A stretch of DNA of 64,000 nucleotides from Litsea cubeba (lineage: Eukaryota > Streptophyta > Magnoliopsida > Laurales > Lauraceae), in NCBI GenBank assembly GCA_012931725.1, contig CM022945.1, positions 150,849,480 through 150,913,479 of the forward strand, given 5' to 3'. The notes under the pieces were generated by a model that did not search any database, was not told where the DNA came from, and saw only the letters and a program-made list of their open reading frames with translations. Below are positions 33,341 to 45,323 of this stretch, piece after piece (positions within the stretch are counted from its first letter, which is position 1; every line of letters starts with the position of its first letter). The translations under genes were made by a program, and so were the position numbers.

Positions 33341-34058
33341 ACTTGTCTTTATGTTCACCCGCCGTTAGCCTTATATTTTTATTAGTTTGTTTTTATATTC
33401 AAGTGTTGTTGGCCTAACATTTTTATTAGTGATCATATTATGACTAAAATATCACAAATCTTACTTTTTGGCAGTTGCTTGTCTACAAAATATCTCAATA
33501 AATTCTCAAAATGTTCAAGTTTTTAGGTGTATGATGATATTAAAAGAATAAGAAATATGAAAAAAGAAATTGTATTAAAGAAGAATTAATAATATTTGGT
33601 GCCATTGACAACTCATTTGGTCCGATCCTCAAATGTCATCAGAACTTGCTCTATTTAGGAATTTGCCTAAATTTCATTCCAATCTAAGTGTCATATACCA
33701 CTAGCTTGACAATCTAAACTTAAATCAGGGCATGTATATGTATGAAAGAAAAGACAATAATAAGTCACAGTATTAATGATAGGGATTGATTGATTGATCA
33801 TAATTAAAACTTTAATAGCATCAATATAAAAAAAGGAAAAATAAAATCATTAAAAAATATAAATTAAAAAATAAAATCATTGAATAATATAAAATTAATG
33901 TGAAAATAAGGTTAGAATGTGAATATTTTCAAAATGGAAAGGAAAAGAATCCTTTATAAATGGAAGAATAGGTACCAAAAATTAAAAAGAATATTACAGT
34001 TCTTAGCAATGGTAGAATGCCAAGTAAGAGTTAAAAAAGAAAAAAAAATTGTCTATAA
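33341..34058. other. Intergenic, no gene seen
   Basis: AT-rich, with many A runs and no coding signal. Confidence 0.55.
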
Positions 34059-34067
34059 TAGAATTAA

Positions 34068-35193
34068 GGGGATTTTACCAAAATATAACTAAGTGGCCAC
34101 TGCACCAAATATGAAACTTTAGCCAGCAGTGCACCAAACAAGGAATCCGTACAGAAAAAGTAATTTTTTTTCACCAATTTTTTTTTTTTTTTGTGGTCAC
34201 TATTTTCCCTCATTTTCTGTATTGAGGGTCGATGGTGACCCTCGCTATAACAAGTAAAGGTCGCCGTCGACTCTGATCAGGCATAAACTCTTCACTCTCT
34301 TCCCCGAACCAATCCAATCAATCAACGTAGTGTATATAACAACATTCGGCATACAACCCGCATCCCCATTTGAGATAACAGCTTAAAGGCCTTGCCCAAA
34401 TCACCCATCTCACAACAACCTCAAATCATGATACCAGAAACTGTAATTATCCAATTGAATCGCATTCTTTGAATCCTCAAAAGCTCGAAGAGCCTCTTCA
34501 AAGCAGCTAGATCTCAACAGGGAATTCTTTAGATTGTTGAAGGTGTTGGAGTTGGGTCGAACTCCGCAAGCAATAGCCTGATCGAAAAAGGAGAGGGTGG
34601 CATTCGTCATTTGAGATTGTATTAGAGTATTGATGATGGGGTCAAATAGAAGCAAGGTAGAATTGTAATTGATGTCCTTTTGGGTAGTCAGATGGAGGAG
34701 GAAAAAGGATGAGGTGAAGGATAAGGAGTGCCTGCCTCAGAGTAACTCTAGGAGAAAGGACTGACCCTGTCCTAACATGCCTAAAGGAGAGGAGAAGATG
34801 GAGGATGACAGATGCAGAGACGGGTGTTTGTTGAATTGTAGAAGAGTTAAAGAAGGGAAGAGCTTGAAGTGGTGGGATTTTCACCAATTTTTGTATGAGA
34901 TGGAGATCATGGTTTGTTTCGGACATTTTGAATTTGTGGGTGTTCGAGTTTTCGATTAAAGGAAGAGATGAATAAGGAAGTAAATGAAGAGTTTATGCCT
35001 GCTTAGGGTCACCGTCGACCCTCACTTATTAGAGCGACAACACAGAAAATGAAGGTCGCTAGCGATCACAAAAAAAATGGTGAAAAAAATTATTTTTTCT
35101 ATACGGATTCCCTGCTTGGTGCACTATTGGCTAAAGTTCTATGTTTGGTGCAATGACCAATTAAAGTTTTTTTGGTTTTTTGGTAAAATCCCC
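34068..35193. mobile_element. Pack-MULE: Mutator-like element carrying a PPR fragment
   Basis: Inverted arms at about 34068-34290 and 34975-35193, both starting GGGGATTTTACCAAAA, enclose about 690 bp. Perfect 9-bp target duplications TAGAATTAA lie at 34059-34067 and 35194-35202, diagnostic of the Mutator superfamily. The arms share long stretches with the element at 9829-11286, so both belong to one family. The interior holds a piece of a host-type PPR gene on the minus strand and no transposase. Confidence 0.93.
34410..34926 (-). pseudogene. Captured PPR-gene fragment
   Basis: The minus strand first gives MSETNHDLHLIQKLVKIPPL... to about 34650. After a frame change it gives FDPIINTLIQSQMTNATLSFFDQAIACGVRPNSNTFNNL and a second partial repeat ending at a stop at 34410. 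The spacing and residues (GVRPNSNTFNNL, FEEALRAFEDS) are those of plant PPR repeats, which bind organellar RNA. It looks like the N-terminal part of a PPR gene, caught between MULE arms, and is broken by a frameshift. Confidence 0.78.
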
Positions 35194-35202
35194 TAGAATT
35201 AA

Positions 35203-35965
35203 AATAGGTATATGCTGTTACTAATATATACGTAAAATCTAAAGTCTAGAAGCACATTTTTGTAACATTCGCAAATGATCCTCTAAGGAGCAATTTATTT
35301 TAATTTGTCTTTGTTCACCCATTAAAATATTCTTTTTACTCATGATTAAATTTATTTTTATCGGCAACACATGATTAAGATACAGAAAAGGGAGAAAGGT
35401 AATAAAAAATAATAGAAAAAATTTAAAACCTTCTACAATAAAATCAGGTCATAAGTCTTGATCAGGTTTAGCTATTATTATAATCAATCATTGGAATAAT
35501 TATATGTTAGAAACATACATACTTGCAAGGAAATGACTTTTTGAGAATTTTCCATATATAAATAGGATATCATATAAAGGTCATGTGAAATTTGAAATGA
35601 CAGTACATATTTTCCTATAGCAGCAGCACTGCAGCAGTGGCAAGAAATGGTTCTTTATATCCCATGCGTGCAAGATAGGCCACCCCATCTCTAATTTCAT
35701 GTGGTGTAGTAGGTAGAGTACATTTTTAGAAAGGTTTAAGCGGGGAGAGGTGGTGATTTCAATTCTTCGAAAAAGACAAATACATCTAATCCTTTATCAG
35801 GTTGGGTTCGAGTTTAGCTGGCCTGTACCAAGTCTGACACATGATGGCCCATGTGTTCCATTTAAAGTTACAATTGTGGAAGCGGTCAAAATTACAATTA
35901 CAATGGTCAGAATCGTTTCATTTGAGAAAATTGAGTTACTCACATCTAAAAAAAACTCTAGGAAA
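35203..35965. other. Intergenic, no gene seen
   Basis: AT-rich non-coding sequence; nothing supportable. Confidence 0.55.
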
Positions 35966-36556
35966 GCTCTATTGGCACCACAGTTTTTACTTTTTCCACA
36001 GCGAAAAAAAAAAAAAAAACATTTCATAAACTACTCTTCCCCCTTTCTCCCTCCTTCTCCCTCATCTTCCCTTCCTCTCCCAGTCTCCCCCCCCCCCCCC
36101 CCCGTCGCCGGCTGGCCTCCCTCCCCCTCTCCCTCTTTCTTCCTCTCTCCCTCTTCTTTCACTCTTCTCTCTCCCCCCTCCCCCTCTCCCTCTTTCTTCC
36201 TCTCTCCCTCTTCTTTCCCTCTTCCCCCTCCCCCTCCCCCTCTCCCCCAGTCGCCGGGAGGGGGAGTAAGGGAGGGAAGGAGAGGGAGGGAGAGAGGGAG
36301 AAGAGGGAGAGAGGAAGAAAGAGGGAGAGGGGGAGGGAGGCCAGCCGGCTGGGGCTTCCGCCGCCGGCTGCCGGCCGATCTCCATCCCCGCCGGCGACTG
36401 GGAGGGGGAGGGGGGGGGATGAGGGTGGAGGGTGGGAGAGGGAGGAAGGAGGGAGGAGGAGGAAGGGAGAGGGGAGGAGGGAGGAAGGTAATTTAGGAAA
36501 AAAAAATTTATCTTGTAGTGCGGTGAGGAGAGAAAATTTTGTGGTGCCAATAGCAC
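35966..36556. mobile_element. Foldback/MITE-like element with purine and pyrimidine tracts
   Basis: The ends are inverted: GCTCTATTGGCACCACAG on the left and, on the other strand, GTGCTATTGGCACCACAA on the right. The left half is almost pure pyrimidine (about 36035-36235). Purine tracts at about 36255-36345 and 36405-36490 are complementary to it, with GC-rich blocks (gccggctgg/ccagccggc) as local hairpins. ORFs here are low-complexity artefacts. No target duplication was identified; the right flank runs into the gap after five bases. Confidence 0.65.
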
Positions 36557-36561
36557 CACTC

Positions 36562-36661
36562 NNNNNNNNNNNNNNNNNNNNNNNNNNNNNNNNNNNNNNN
36601 NNNNNNNNNNNNNNNNNNNNNNNNNNNNNNNNNNNNNNNNNNNNNNNNNNNNNNNNNNNNN
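36562..36661. other. Assembly gap (100 N)
   Basis: Exactly 100 N, a conventional placeholder of unknown true length. It follows a foldback with long homopurine and homopolymer runs, which probably stopped the assembly. Confidence 0.99.
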
Positions 36662-36675
36662 CTCGAGGGGGCATT

Positions 36676-39154
36676 TGTTGACACCAAAAATGTCACTTTG
36701 CCTCTTCAAGATCCAAAGAGCTACATGAAGTCGCAACCTGCCATAAATAGGCAATGCTGCTTCCAAAAATCAAATCTTGTCAGAATCAAACAAAAACTGC
36801 AAGATTCTTCCAGACAGCCAAAAGAGGAGTACACAAGAAGTTTCGGGCCATTTCAAAATCATTTGGTCTAACTTCGCTTCTCAGACAGCCGAAAAAGGAG
36901 CTCTCGGCGGCAAAAGCATCGGAGACACCAAATCTTCGATCAGGGCCGATGGATAGTCTCAAAATACTTCCAAAAGGCTCCACGTCAAGTTCCGAGTCAA
37001 ACCGACAACGTTTGACCCTACATCAACCCTCGAACAGCTAAATCAAGCCTCTCGGCGGCGAGAACCACCGAGGCCATTACTCATCAGATAGAGCACATGG
37101 ACGGCTTCAAAATGCTTATAAAGGGCTACACGTCAAATTTTAGGTCATTTCCACAACATTTGACCATAGTTTGACGCTCGGAAGCCAAATCGGGCCTCTC
37201 GGCGGCAAAGCTCTCCGGGACCATGGTTTTCAAGACAGAGCCTATGGATCATCTTGAAATGACTCCAATAGGTTCCCTGTCAAATTTCAAGTCAATCGGA
37301 CATCGGTTGACCGCACATCAAACCGCGACATCTCCATCGCGACAAAAAGTAAGTCTACTAGTGATAGGACCCCCAAACGGCTTCAAAACTCAAACAAAAG
37401 CCTATGGTTGGTCTTATTTATTGCTCAGGAGGCTTCACACCAAATTTCAGGTCATTCTGACATCGTTTGACCCAGTTTCAGCTTCTGACGGAAAATCGGC
37501 AGCTCTGCGCGACAAAGTCTTCGGCTTTCTCAGGAATCTTTGCAAAATAAAATGCAAGGATTCTCATCAGGTTTCCTACAAAGAAATTAGGCCAATAAAT
37601 GGTCAAAATGTCAAGGAAAAGTACAGGAGAAAAAAGAATCGAAAAACAGCAAAAACGGACACAAAACGGGACACAAAAGGGGGAAAACCCCCCAGGGTCG
37701 CAGACCCCTGCGACCCTGGGCCAGGGTCGCCGGCGACCTTGGAACCCGGGGTCGCCGGGAAGGCCCCGGAAACCCCGGTTTTCGCCGTTTTTTCGCGATT
37801 CGAAGAGCCCAGCCTCTGGTACTTTCCAAAATTCATGCTTTTGAGACACCAAGTCCTCTGACATCCGTCCAAAACACGGGTCAATCATCAAGAGTATCGA
37901 AAACAATATTGATCGCCACCCGGTCAACCAAAAAAAGTGTGCTTTCTACCCGACCGATCGAGAAATCGACAGGACAGATGGCATCGACCCGCTGTTGGCA
38001 ACAAACACCTGAGATTACATGGTCATCTGATGTCGATCTACATGAAGATCCATCGATGATCATCGACAGAAGAATCCCAAAAGACGTGGCACGGCCCGCG
38101 ACTCTTCAGCTGCTCGGCGACCACTTAATGCGATTAATTGACTAACTTTATTACAGTCATTAATCCATTTCTTTGGACGGCCCAATCAGAAGCAAGCATT
38201 CGGGAGTTACAAGTCAAGAGATTCATGGCATTTAACCCATGAAACTCCTCCCATCATGGCGATTAAAGGCAATTAAAAGCCCTCAATCTCCTCCGGCCAA
38301 TCAGAAGCCAAGAAAAAGGAGTTACAAAATAAACAATTCAATTTTGTAACTCCTCCCATTATGCAGCTTTATGACAATCAAGGCTCATAAACCCTCCTAA
38401 ATGGCTACCTAAAAGCTTATAAATAGGAGAGCTCTCCAAGAAGGACAGAGCATCAGAAAAAAGCACAAACACACAGACAGACAGAAGCACAGAAATCCAG
38501 AGAAAGGAAAAAGAGAGAAAACTCTGCGGAAGTTCTACACCGGCCACCGCTACAAGGTGACAAAAGTCCCTTGGGGGGTACCCCCCCCCCCCCCCCCCAA
38601 GGTCATTGCCTTCTCCTCCTGCCTCCAATGGCTTACATGTGGCTTTTCAGCCCGTCTACTCGGCTTTTTATTGGATATAGGACCTCCTTTTGGTCTTTAT
38701 CCTCTAAAAACCTAAGGTTATAGCCAAGCCAAGCGAATCAATAGCATCCTCTGTTCTCATCTGCATGGATGATGGCGAAGCCCACATATGGCTTGCGACC
38801 GTCAATCTAAATGAGTCCCCCACAATCTCCTGAGAAGTTAGATCCTCCTTTTCTTGCTTTTCATTGTAGTTTGTATTTTTTCAAAAGAAACAAAAATCAC
38901 AATTCTTGTCTTTCATTATTGATAAGGATTGTAAATCGGCTATAAACGCCAAAAATCGGCTATAAACGCCAAAAGTCGGCTATAAACGCCAAAAAAATCG
39001 CCTTTCACGGCAAACCAAGAAAAATGTCTCTTTTCTTAAATATATGTGCAATGGAAAACTTGAAAGAAGTTGATTTCCTTTTTACTTGCGAAGGTTGATC
39101 TCCGGATCACCACTTGCAATTCCCAGTAAAATAGAAAATCTGGCACACCCACAC
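36676..39154 (+). repeat. Long 3' LTR of an otherwise missing element (F)
   Basis: A polypurine tract (GAGGGGGCATT) just right of the gap precedes TGTTGACACCAAAAATGTC. The stretch of about 2.48 kb has no gene, contains a TATA box (TTATAAATAGG at about 38418) and ends near GGCACACCCACACA at 39154. That pattern fits a 3' LTR whose internal region lies in or left of the gap. The exact 3' end is uncertain. GC-rich inverted motifs occur at 37690-37780, and a C-rich hairpin at about 38575-38602. Confidence 0.6.
38936..38995. repeat. 20-bp tandem repeat in LTR F
   Basis: Three copies of tcggctataaacgccaaaa, with a partial fourth, lie between the putative TATA box and the LTR end. Confidence 0.85.
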
Positions 39155-42100
39155 AAAAAAAGAAATGTTGATGCACACCCCTGCCTCCTGGTTACGAAAG
39201 GGTCGGACCCGACGGACTCCCACGTCCGCCGACCTCGGTAGGAACTCGAGCAGGAGCGCGGTCCATCAGCTAGTTAGGTTAGAACCAACCCGCACCAAAC
39301 CCAACCTCCTTCTTCTTCTTCGTCATGTTCTGTTCCAACTTCAACAGTCAACGGAACCCATCGCCTCTGACTCTAAAACCCTCCCCTACCCCCATGCCAT
39401 GCCTCTGACGCTCTCCTCCTCCTCCTCCTTCCGCCAAAAAATAACCTCCTCCACCGACATCCTGTCGGCAGTAGTGGACTCGATCACCCACTCCCTGTCG
39501 GAGTGTAACTCATGGTCACTCATCTTACAAACGCTTCACATGTAAATAAATTGTTATTTGCATGTGGTTTACAAAGATCCAAATGTCACCCGCTCCCTGT
39601 TACATCTCTCCAGGAGCGCATGATAGCAATAGGCACATGGCTCGCACTCCTCGACTCTGCTTCATTTCAAACCCGGATCTTTGCAGCAAGGTGACAATTT
39701 AGAGAGGGGTAAATTGGTCTTTTCAGGTACCCATAAGTGTGAGAGGGACCTTTAACTGCATGACTTTTTTTTGTGGACTGTTAGCAACAAAGTTATATTA
39801 CGAGGGACCTCCGACCAAAAGCCCCTGCAATAAAACCCTTTCACAAATTCCATGCAAATAGGAATTAATAAGCGAGCAAACTCATATTTAGTAACTATAA
39901 GATCATCGAGAGTATAACTCGTTAAATTTGACTAGAGCATGAATCTAGATAACAGTGAAAAGGTTCCATTCAGGCTCAAAGGAAATCATTGACCCAATTA
40001 TTCTGTAAATGTGGATCATCTTTGATCACCTCTCCCCACTCTCCCTCCAGATTGGACTCTCTTTGAACGCCCTCCAGAGACCCAAAAAGCCTCTGCCCCT
40101 GACCAAGAAGAAGAGGAGGAAGGAGAGGATTGAAAAGTCTTGTATTTGTGGGTATCAAGTGTTTGATTCCCTTTTTTATTATCAGTAGTTTTGGGTCTTG
40201 TTGCTTATTTGGATTTTGAGTTGGTGGGGCTGTTAAATTCTGTTTGTGGTGACATTTGATTTAGATTTGTATTTTTTTCTTTTTCTGTGGGTGTTTTTCC
40301 TTTGATCGATTTAGTTTAGATTAGAGAGGGGTAGAGAGAGTACTGTTTGTTTTCTATCATAATCCTCAGCTTGTGGTGACATTTGAAGGGTTTATGCCTT
40401 TTGTACTGGGTATTAGGTTTTATGTTGAAACTTGGGCTTCCTTTCTTATCCTTTATTTTCTATCTATGGATGTATGTGTTTTGATTGCTTCATTGGGTTT
40501 CTAGAGTTGGTGAAAATGGAGAGACCCTTCTTTATTTTCTTTCTTAAATCTTCAAAGTAAGGATGAGATTTTGGAATTTGGGGGCCTTTCCCTGTTTTCC
40601 TTGGTATTTTGCAGATGAGAGTCAGTGTGTGAGATGAGAGGAGAAAAGGTGAAGAAAATGTCCCATAGTTTACTCCTTTTGTAGCAAGGCCTTGTTTGGA
40701 TGAGAGGAGAAAAGGTGCAGAAAATGGAAGGGGAGAAAATTGGCCACAAAAGAAGCCATTCAGTTTTTGGAGGGAGGAACACATTACTCATGACAAAAAA
40801 AAACTTTATTGACAGCCTTCATTTTCCCCAAATGATTGAAGTTAAATGGTGAAAAACCCTTCTCTAGTGTTTCAATCCGAGCAACTGATGCTCAATAATA
40901 TGATCCAAGCGATTAATATGCCTACATGTCACATGAGTACTTGCAAGTTGGAACTTGGAAGTATAATGCCATGTGTGACATGTCCAATGATCAAATCTAT
41001 TTTCTTTGATCAACATCTCATTTCTCATCAGTCAGTACGTGTAGTCGTGTATTGAATTATTGATTTGAAAAAATTGGCAGACAGTTTCTTCAAATTGGCA
41101 GGCAGTTTCTTCCCGGGTTACCGGGTTACCCGAAACCTGCACCCGGTAACTCGGTAACCCGATAACCCGCTTTTGGTTAACAGGGTTATCAGACCGGGTT
41201 TATAGATGTAAAAATTTACCGGGTCAGGTCAGACCCGGTCCGATAACCCGGAACCCGACCCGATGTGCACCTCTACCTTGACTATGGTGACTTAACCGAG
41301 CAAACATGGCTAGTTTAAATCACATGACTTGGTCAAGTCGGCTCAATCTATAGTGATCTAGTCTAACTAAGAAATGAGGATGTAATTTCTTAATTATGGT
41401 GTTGAAATTGTTATTTTCTAAATAAGTAATAAAATAATTAAAGGAGGTTAGATTAATCTAGGATATAATATTTTTTAAATAAAAAATTTCAGACATACCT
41501 TTCTCCTATGCCACCCATTCCTGATAAAGATCTTATGTCTGCAAAAAGAAAATTGATATATAATCTCATAATTTGTTTTAAGAGTGGGCTCATCTAAGAT
41601 ATGAAAGGAAGATCAAAAGCATAATGTAAAACCTCAAAATAGCATCAATGTAAACCGATTAGGAAAAATAAACATAAAAATGAAAAGCATAATCTAAAAT
41701 ATTTATTTCAACAAGTTTCATTGGTTTCTAAATATATATTCCATCGAGAAGCTGGATTCAAGCCATATTAATTTGTGTCCATATTCAACTTTTAGTCAAC
41801 TTCTTTGAAAAATGAAGATCCCCAAATCCCTCTTATTTTGAAGGCAATTAATATACTTTGAATGAGACTATATTATATAAAGAATGTAATTGAACTAGTT
41901 AATAAATAAAAAATTTAGAACTCTTTTTACTATTACATATTTATTATACAATATGCTATTATGTTAGTATAAATACATAATATGATTCATAGATAAAAAG
42001 GAAAAAAAAAAGTAAAACCCTTAAAAATAAAGTTTCTTATAGAATTCATGCATATTTGAATATGAAATTGGGAGCCCTTAGCCTGAGTAGGCTCAATTCG

Positions 42101-42506
42101 TCGTAGGTAATACTACCAACCTTCCAAGAATATGAAATAAAATATAGATGAGGGTGGGGCAACAATACTTGAAAATAAATGAGAGTATTTTGATTAAAAT
42201 GCAAGGGCATGCTATATTTATAACTTGAGGGAGCCACAGGTACTTGACAAGTGTCATTTATTCAGTTTTTATAAAAAAGTTATAACACCAAATGTCACTA
42301 ATCTAATCTGTCATACAAAAAGGATGATAACATGCTCTAAACAAAAAGGACCATAAAGTGGGCCCCACCACATGTTTTGGAGCACTTGCGCTCACAATAA
42401 TGTGGAACGACACTCAGCTAAGGGGCTCCACACATAGAGATATATGTCATATACCCCATATGTATATATACATATATGTATGCATATACATATGTATATA
42501 GATAGC
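39155..42506. other. Mostly intergenic; one weak exon candidate
   Basis: A plus-strand ORF at 39165-39545 has a Ser-rich part (MPLTLSSSSSFRQK, from about 39400) followed by TDILSAVVDSITHSLSE. It has plant-exon-like codon use, but no family is recognised and no splice partner is clear. At about 41108-41270 there are repeated CGGGTTACCCG-like motifs in both orientations, as in some non-autonomous hAT-like elements. The remainder, including 40000-40800 and 41280-42440, is AT-rich and without support for genes. Confidence 0.4.
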
Positions 42507-43161
42507 GGTAATATTCAGGTGAGAACTAATTCTCACATATTATATAAAAACTTTTTTATGGGGCCCAATTGTGGGGTCCATTTGGAAATGGGATCAGAGG
42601 GATGAAAAGATCTATGTGAGACCACCCCAAGTATCAAGTTTGACCCCAAACCCATGCCCCTAACCCCTTCATCCGTGCCCCATAAGTTTAATGGCTTCAT
42701 ATTCAAAAACATATTCAACCCTCGATCCAACGGTTCAATCCATTCGGATGTAAGCCAATCCTTGGGATTAGTGACTATCAGGGGGTTCCCTATTGGTTGC
42801 TAGGTTTGGATGTGTTGCTAGTTGAGCCCCGTAAAAAGTTCTCATATAATATGTGAGAACTAGTTTTCACTTAAATAGGGAACCCCCTGAAAGTTACTAA
42901 TCCTAAGGATTGGCACACATCCGAATGGACTGAACCGTTGGATTGAGGGATGAATACTTTTTTGAATATGAAGCCATTAAACTTGTGCGCCATGGATGAA
43001 GGGGTTAAGGGCATGGGTCTGGGCTCAAACTTGATACTTGGGGTCATCTCACATAGATCTTTCCATCCCCCCTGGTCCCATCCCCAAATGGAGCACACAA
43101 TTGGGCCGCACAAAAAAGTTCTCACATAATTTGTGAGAACAGTTCCCACCTGAATATTACC
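42507..43161. mobile_element. Inverted pair of MITE-like units
   Basis: The outer ends are inverted GGTAATATTCAGGTG...CCTGAATATTACC, and arms of about 300 bp are inverted copies with roughly 90 percent identity by eye. Near the centre (42835-42880) another copy of the end sequence (gttctcatataatatgtgag, then cttaaataggg) occurs. The left unit, about 370 bp, therefore looks like a complete MITE joined head to head with a second. TA-rich flanks carry a shared phrase, atacatatgtatatagata, in inverted orientation. No target duplication is obvious. Confidence 0.75.
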
Positions 43162-43221
43162 CATATGTAAATATATATCTATATACATATGTATACATAT
43201 ATATATGGGGGGGGGGGGGGT

Positions 43222-43249
43222 GCTCTCCTCAACTACAGTTGAGGAGAGC
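43222..43249. repeat. Perfect short palindrome
   Basis: GCTCTCCTCAACT and its exact reverse complement are separated by two bases, just after a run of G. It may mark the outer end of element C or of another small transposon. Confidence 0.8.
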
Positions 43250-43329
43250 GTTAGCTGGAATCATGTGCCTGAAATGTGTGGAGATTTGATCGAAGGAAAA
43301 TGATCCCCGCCCAGCACATTTCATTTTCC

Positions 43330-43670
43330 CCCCTTTCAAAGCCCTCTTCCGTCTTCTCTCTCACTCTCTCTGCGATCTCTCTCTCTCCCATCTCAAGCAC
43401 TCGATCTCTCCATCTCCCTGCGACGAGGCTCTTACTCTCTTCCTCTCCATCCCGCTGCGATCGAGCTCGCTGCCGAGATCGTCCCTCTCCGGCGACCCTC
43501 TCGCCTGTTGTCTCTCTCTCCGAAGATCTCGTCTGCGGTCTGCGGTCTCTCTCTCCCATCTCTCGCCTGCTGTCTCTCTCCCCGAAGATCTCGTCTGCGG
43601 TCTCTCTCTCTCCCATCTCCATCTCGCTGCAGTCTCTCCCATCTCGACGAGGATCTCTCTCTTCCTCTCG
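43330..43670. repeat. CT-rich leader/TIR tract with internal repeats
   Basis: Strongly pyrimidine-rich. A unit including ccgaagatctcgtctgcggt recurs at about 43513 and 43580. It is probably the outer part of the left TIR. Ser- and Arg-rich ORFs here on both strands are artefacts of composition. Confidence 0.6.
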
Positions 43671-44002
43671 CCTTTGCTCGAGCTCGCTGCTGCGTCGCCT
43701 CTCCCTCTCTCTCACTGAGAAGACGTCTCTCTCTGCTGCTCCCTCTCTCCCGCACCGCTCTCTCTCTCTCTCTCCCGCGACCGATAGGTAAGAAATCCGC
43801 CCTCCCTCTCTCTGCTTTTCATTTTATTCATTAAATGCTCTGCAACCAGTAGAAATGGAATGTGGGGTTTTTCTTTTTTTTTTAATTTCTGTACAAGGTC
43901 TGGGTTTTGATAGATTTGACAGATTCAGCTTGAGTTTGAGATTTTGTGGTTTGTGGTGGGGATTTGAGGGTTTGGGGTTAGGGATTTTAAGGTTTGCTGC
44001 GA
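43671..44002 (+). promoter_or_regulatory. Left TIR of element C with 5' splice donor
   Basis: It matches 49309-49634 in reverse orientation over about 330 bp. It holds a CT-rich leader, then CGACCGATAG followed by GTAAGAAATCC, a good plant 5' splice site at 43788. The right arm has CGACTGACAG followed by GTAAGGAATCC in the same place (49521 on the minus strand). Each arm probably gives one inward transcript a promoter, leader exon and donor. Confidence 0.65.
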
Positions 44003-44803
44003 TCTCTCCTCATCTGGCTGCTGCTCTCCCCCTCTCTGCTGCGTCTCTCGTCATCTCTCCCTCTCTCGTCGCTGTAAGGTCTGCGTGACGACATCAGCAA
44101 GGTAAATGCTCTGTTTTTTTCTACATGTAGACCCTGTTGGTATATGATAATGTTCCATGTTTGCCTAAACAATGGGCGTGGGTTGTACAAGCAGAATCTT
44201 AAATTTGGTGATAGAGTTGCATTCCACTTCCACAACCACCGAGAGATCCGGATAGATTTAATTTAAAAAAAAAAAGAAGAAGATGATATTGAAGTGGGTT
44301 GGAAATGATGGTTGTTGATTGGCTGAGAGTGTTGGATTTTGAAGTAGATATTTGATTTTCTTGGATTTTGAAGATGATATTGAAGTAGCCCATTATGGAC
44401 TGATTTAAGACATTGACACACCAGTGTTTGGATTTTGTCATCCTGGCCATTGATTTGTATGAAATACTTTGGGTGATGGGTGTCCAAAAAGATTGAATCT
44501 TTCTTGCACCTCTGCACAATCTTTCCATCTGAGCTTATACGACAATTGCCCTAGTGAATTTGTGATGTACTAACAGAATGACAACATTTTGTATTTTCCC
44601 TTACAAAGTAACGTCCACCTAAATGTTGATTGCAACCATCTGCATCAATATGCCATATCTCCAGCAATTTTTTTTTCTTTCTCCATTGCAGAATCTCTCT
44701 TATTATTTTATTTTGGCTGCAGTCCATTGCAGAATTGGTCACTAATTGGGCGTGCTCTACTTTTCTCTCTTTCAAATTGGTAGGTTAAAAGTGTTTAGAC
44801 AAA

Positions 44804-45323
44804 TTGTCATCATCCAATTCCAATTCGAGGAACACTAATTGGGCTCCAAAATGCCCCTGTGGGAGTGGAGACATGAGATTATTTACAAGTCATATGGAGA
44901 TCAATCCGAATCGAAAGTTTTGGAGATGTCCATATTGGAATGTAAGTGATGTTTTCATGATCATATTTGTTGCAATTATTACTGAAATATTCAATTTATG
45001 ATTCAAATAAATGTCATTTTGCTAAAAGGAATTTCATTTGATTGTAGGATGACAATGGATGTGATGCATTTTTTTGGAAAGATAAAGTGTCAAGGGAGCA
45101 TCCACCTAACTCAAGCCTTGAAAGAGTCAATGGAAACTTGACGTCATCTGTTGTAGGAATTAAAGAAGCCTTTGAATCACAAAACCGACTTATGCAAGCA
45201 CATATTGAAATCGAAAATTTAAGAAATCTGTATTTGTGCAAAATACATCACATTTTGAAAGTTATATGTTATGTATTCGTGGTCATGTGCTGTCTTTTAG
45301 TTTACATATCTTTTCGGGGGTAA
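44804..45323 (+). pseudogene. GRF zinc-finger, coiled-coil, membrane-anchored ORF of element C
   Basis: Two exons join in phase: 44804-44941 (donor GTAAGT) and 45048-45323 (acceptor TTGTAG). The product reads CPCGSGDMRLFTS, NPNRKFWRCPYWND and GCDAFFWKD, the Cys-Cys-His/Cys pattern of a GRF-type zinc finger. A helical segment (ESQNRLMQAHIEIENLRNLY) and a hydrophobic C-terminal helix (VICYVFVVMCCLLVYISF) follow. Such small GRF proteins are common in plants and are expected to bind single-stranded nucleic acid. The first codon of the alignable region is TTG where ATG would be expected, and an in-frame TAA lies 16 bases upstream. The start therefore seems lost. Confidence 0.72.

Noticed and set aside
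35750..36496. 248-codon plus-strand ORF rich in Pro, Ser, Arg and Gly
   Set aside because: Produced by pyrimidine and purine tracts of the foldback element; no codon or domain signal.
36062..36766. Minus-strand ORFs spanning the run of N
   Set aside because: They read through undefined bases and low-complexity tracts.
39165..39694. First exons of a host gene
   Set aside because: Codon use looks plant-like, but no family, promoter or in-phase splice partner was found; mentioned only as a weak candidate.
43251..43834. Arg/Glu- and Ser/Leu-rich ORFs on both strands
   Set aside because: Artefacts of CT-rich repeats in the TIR/leader of element C.
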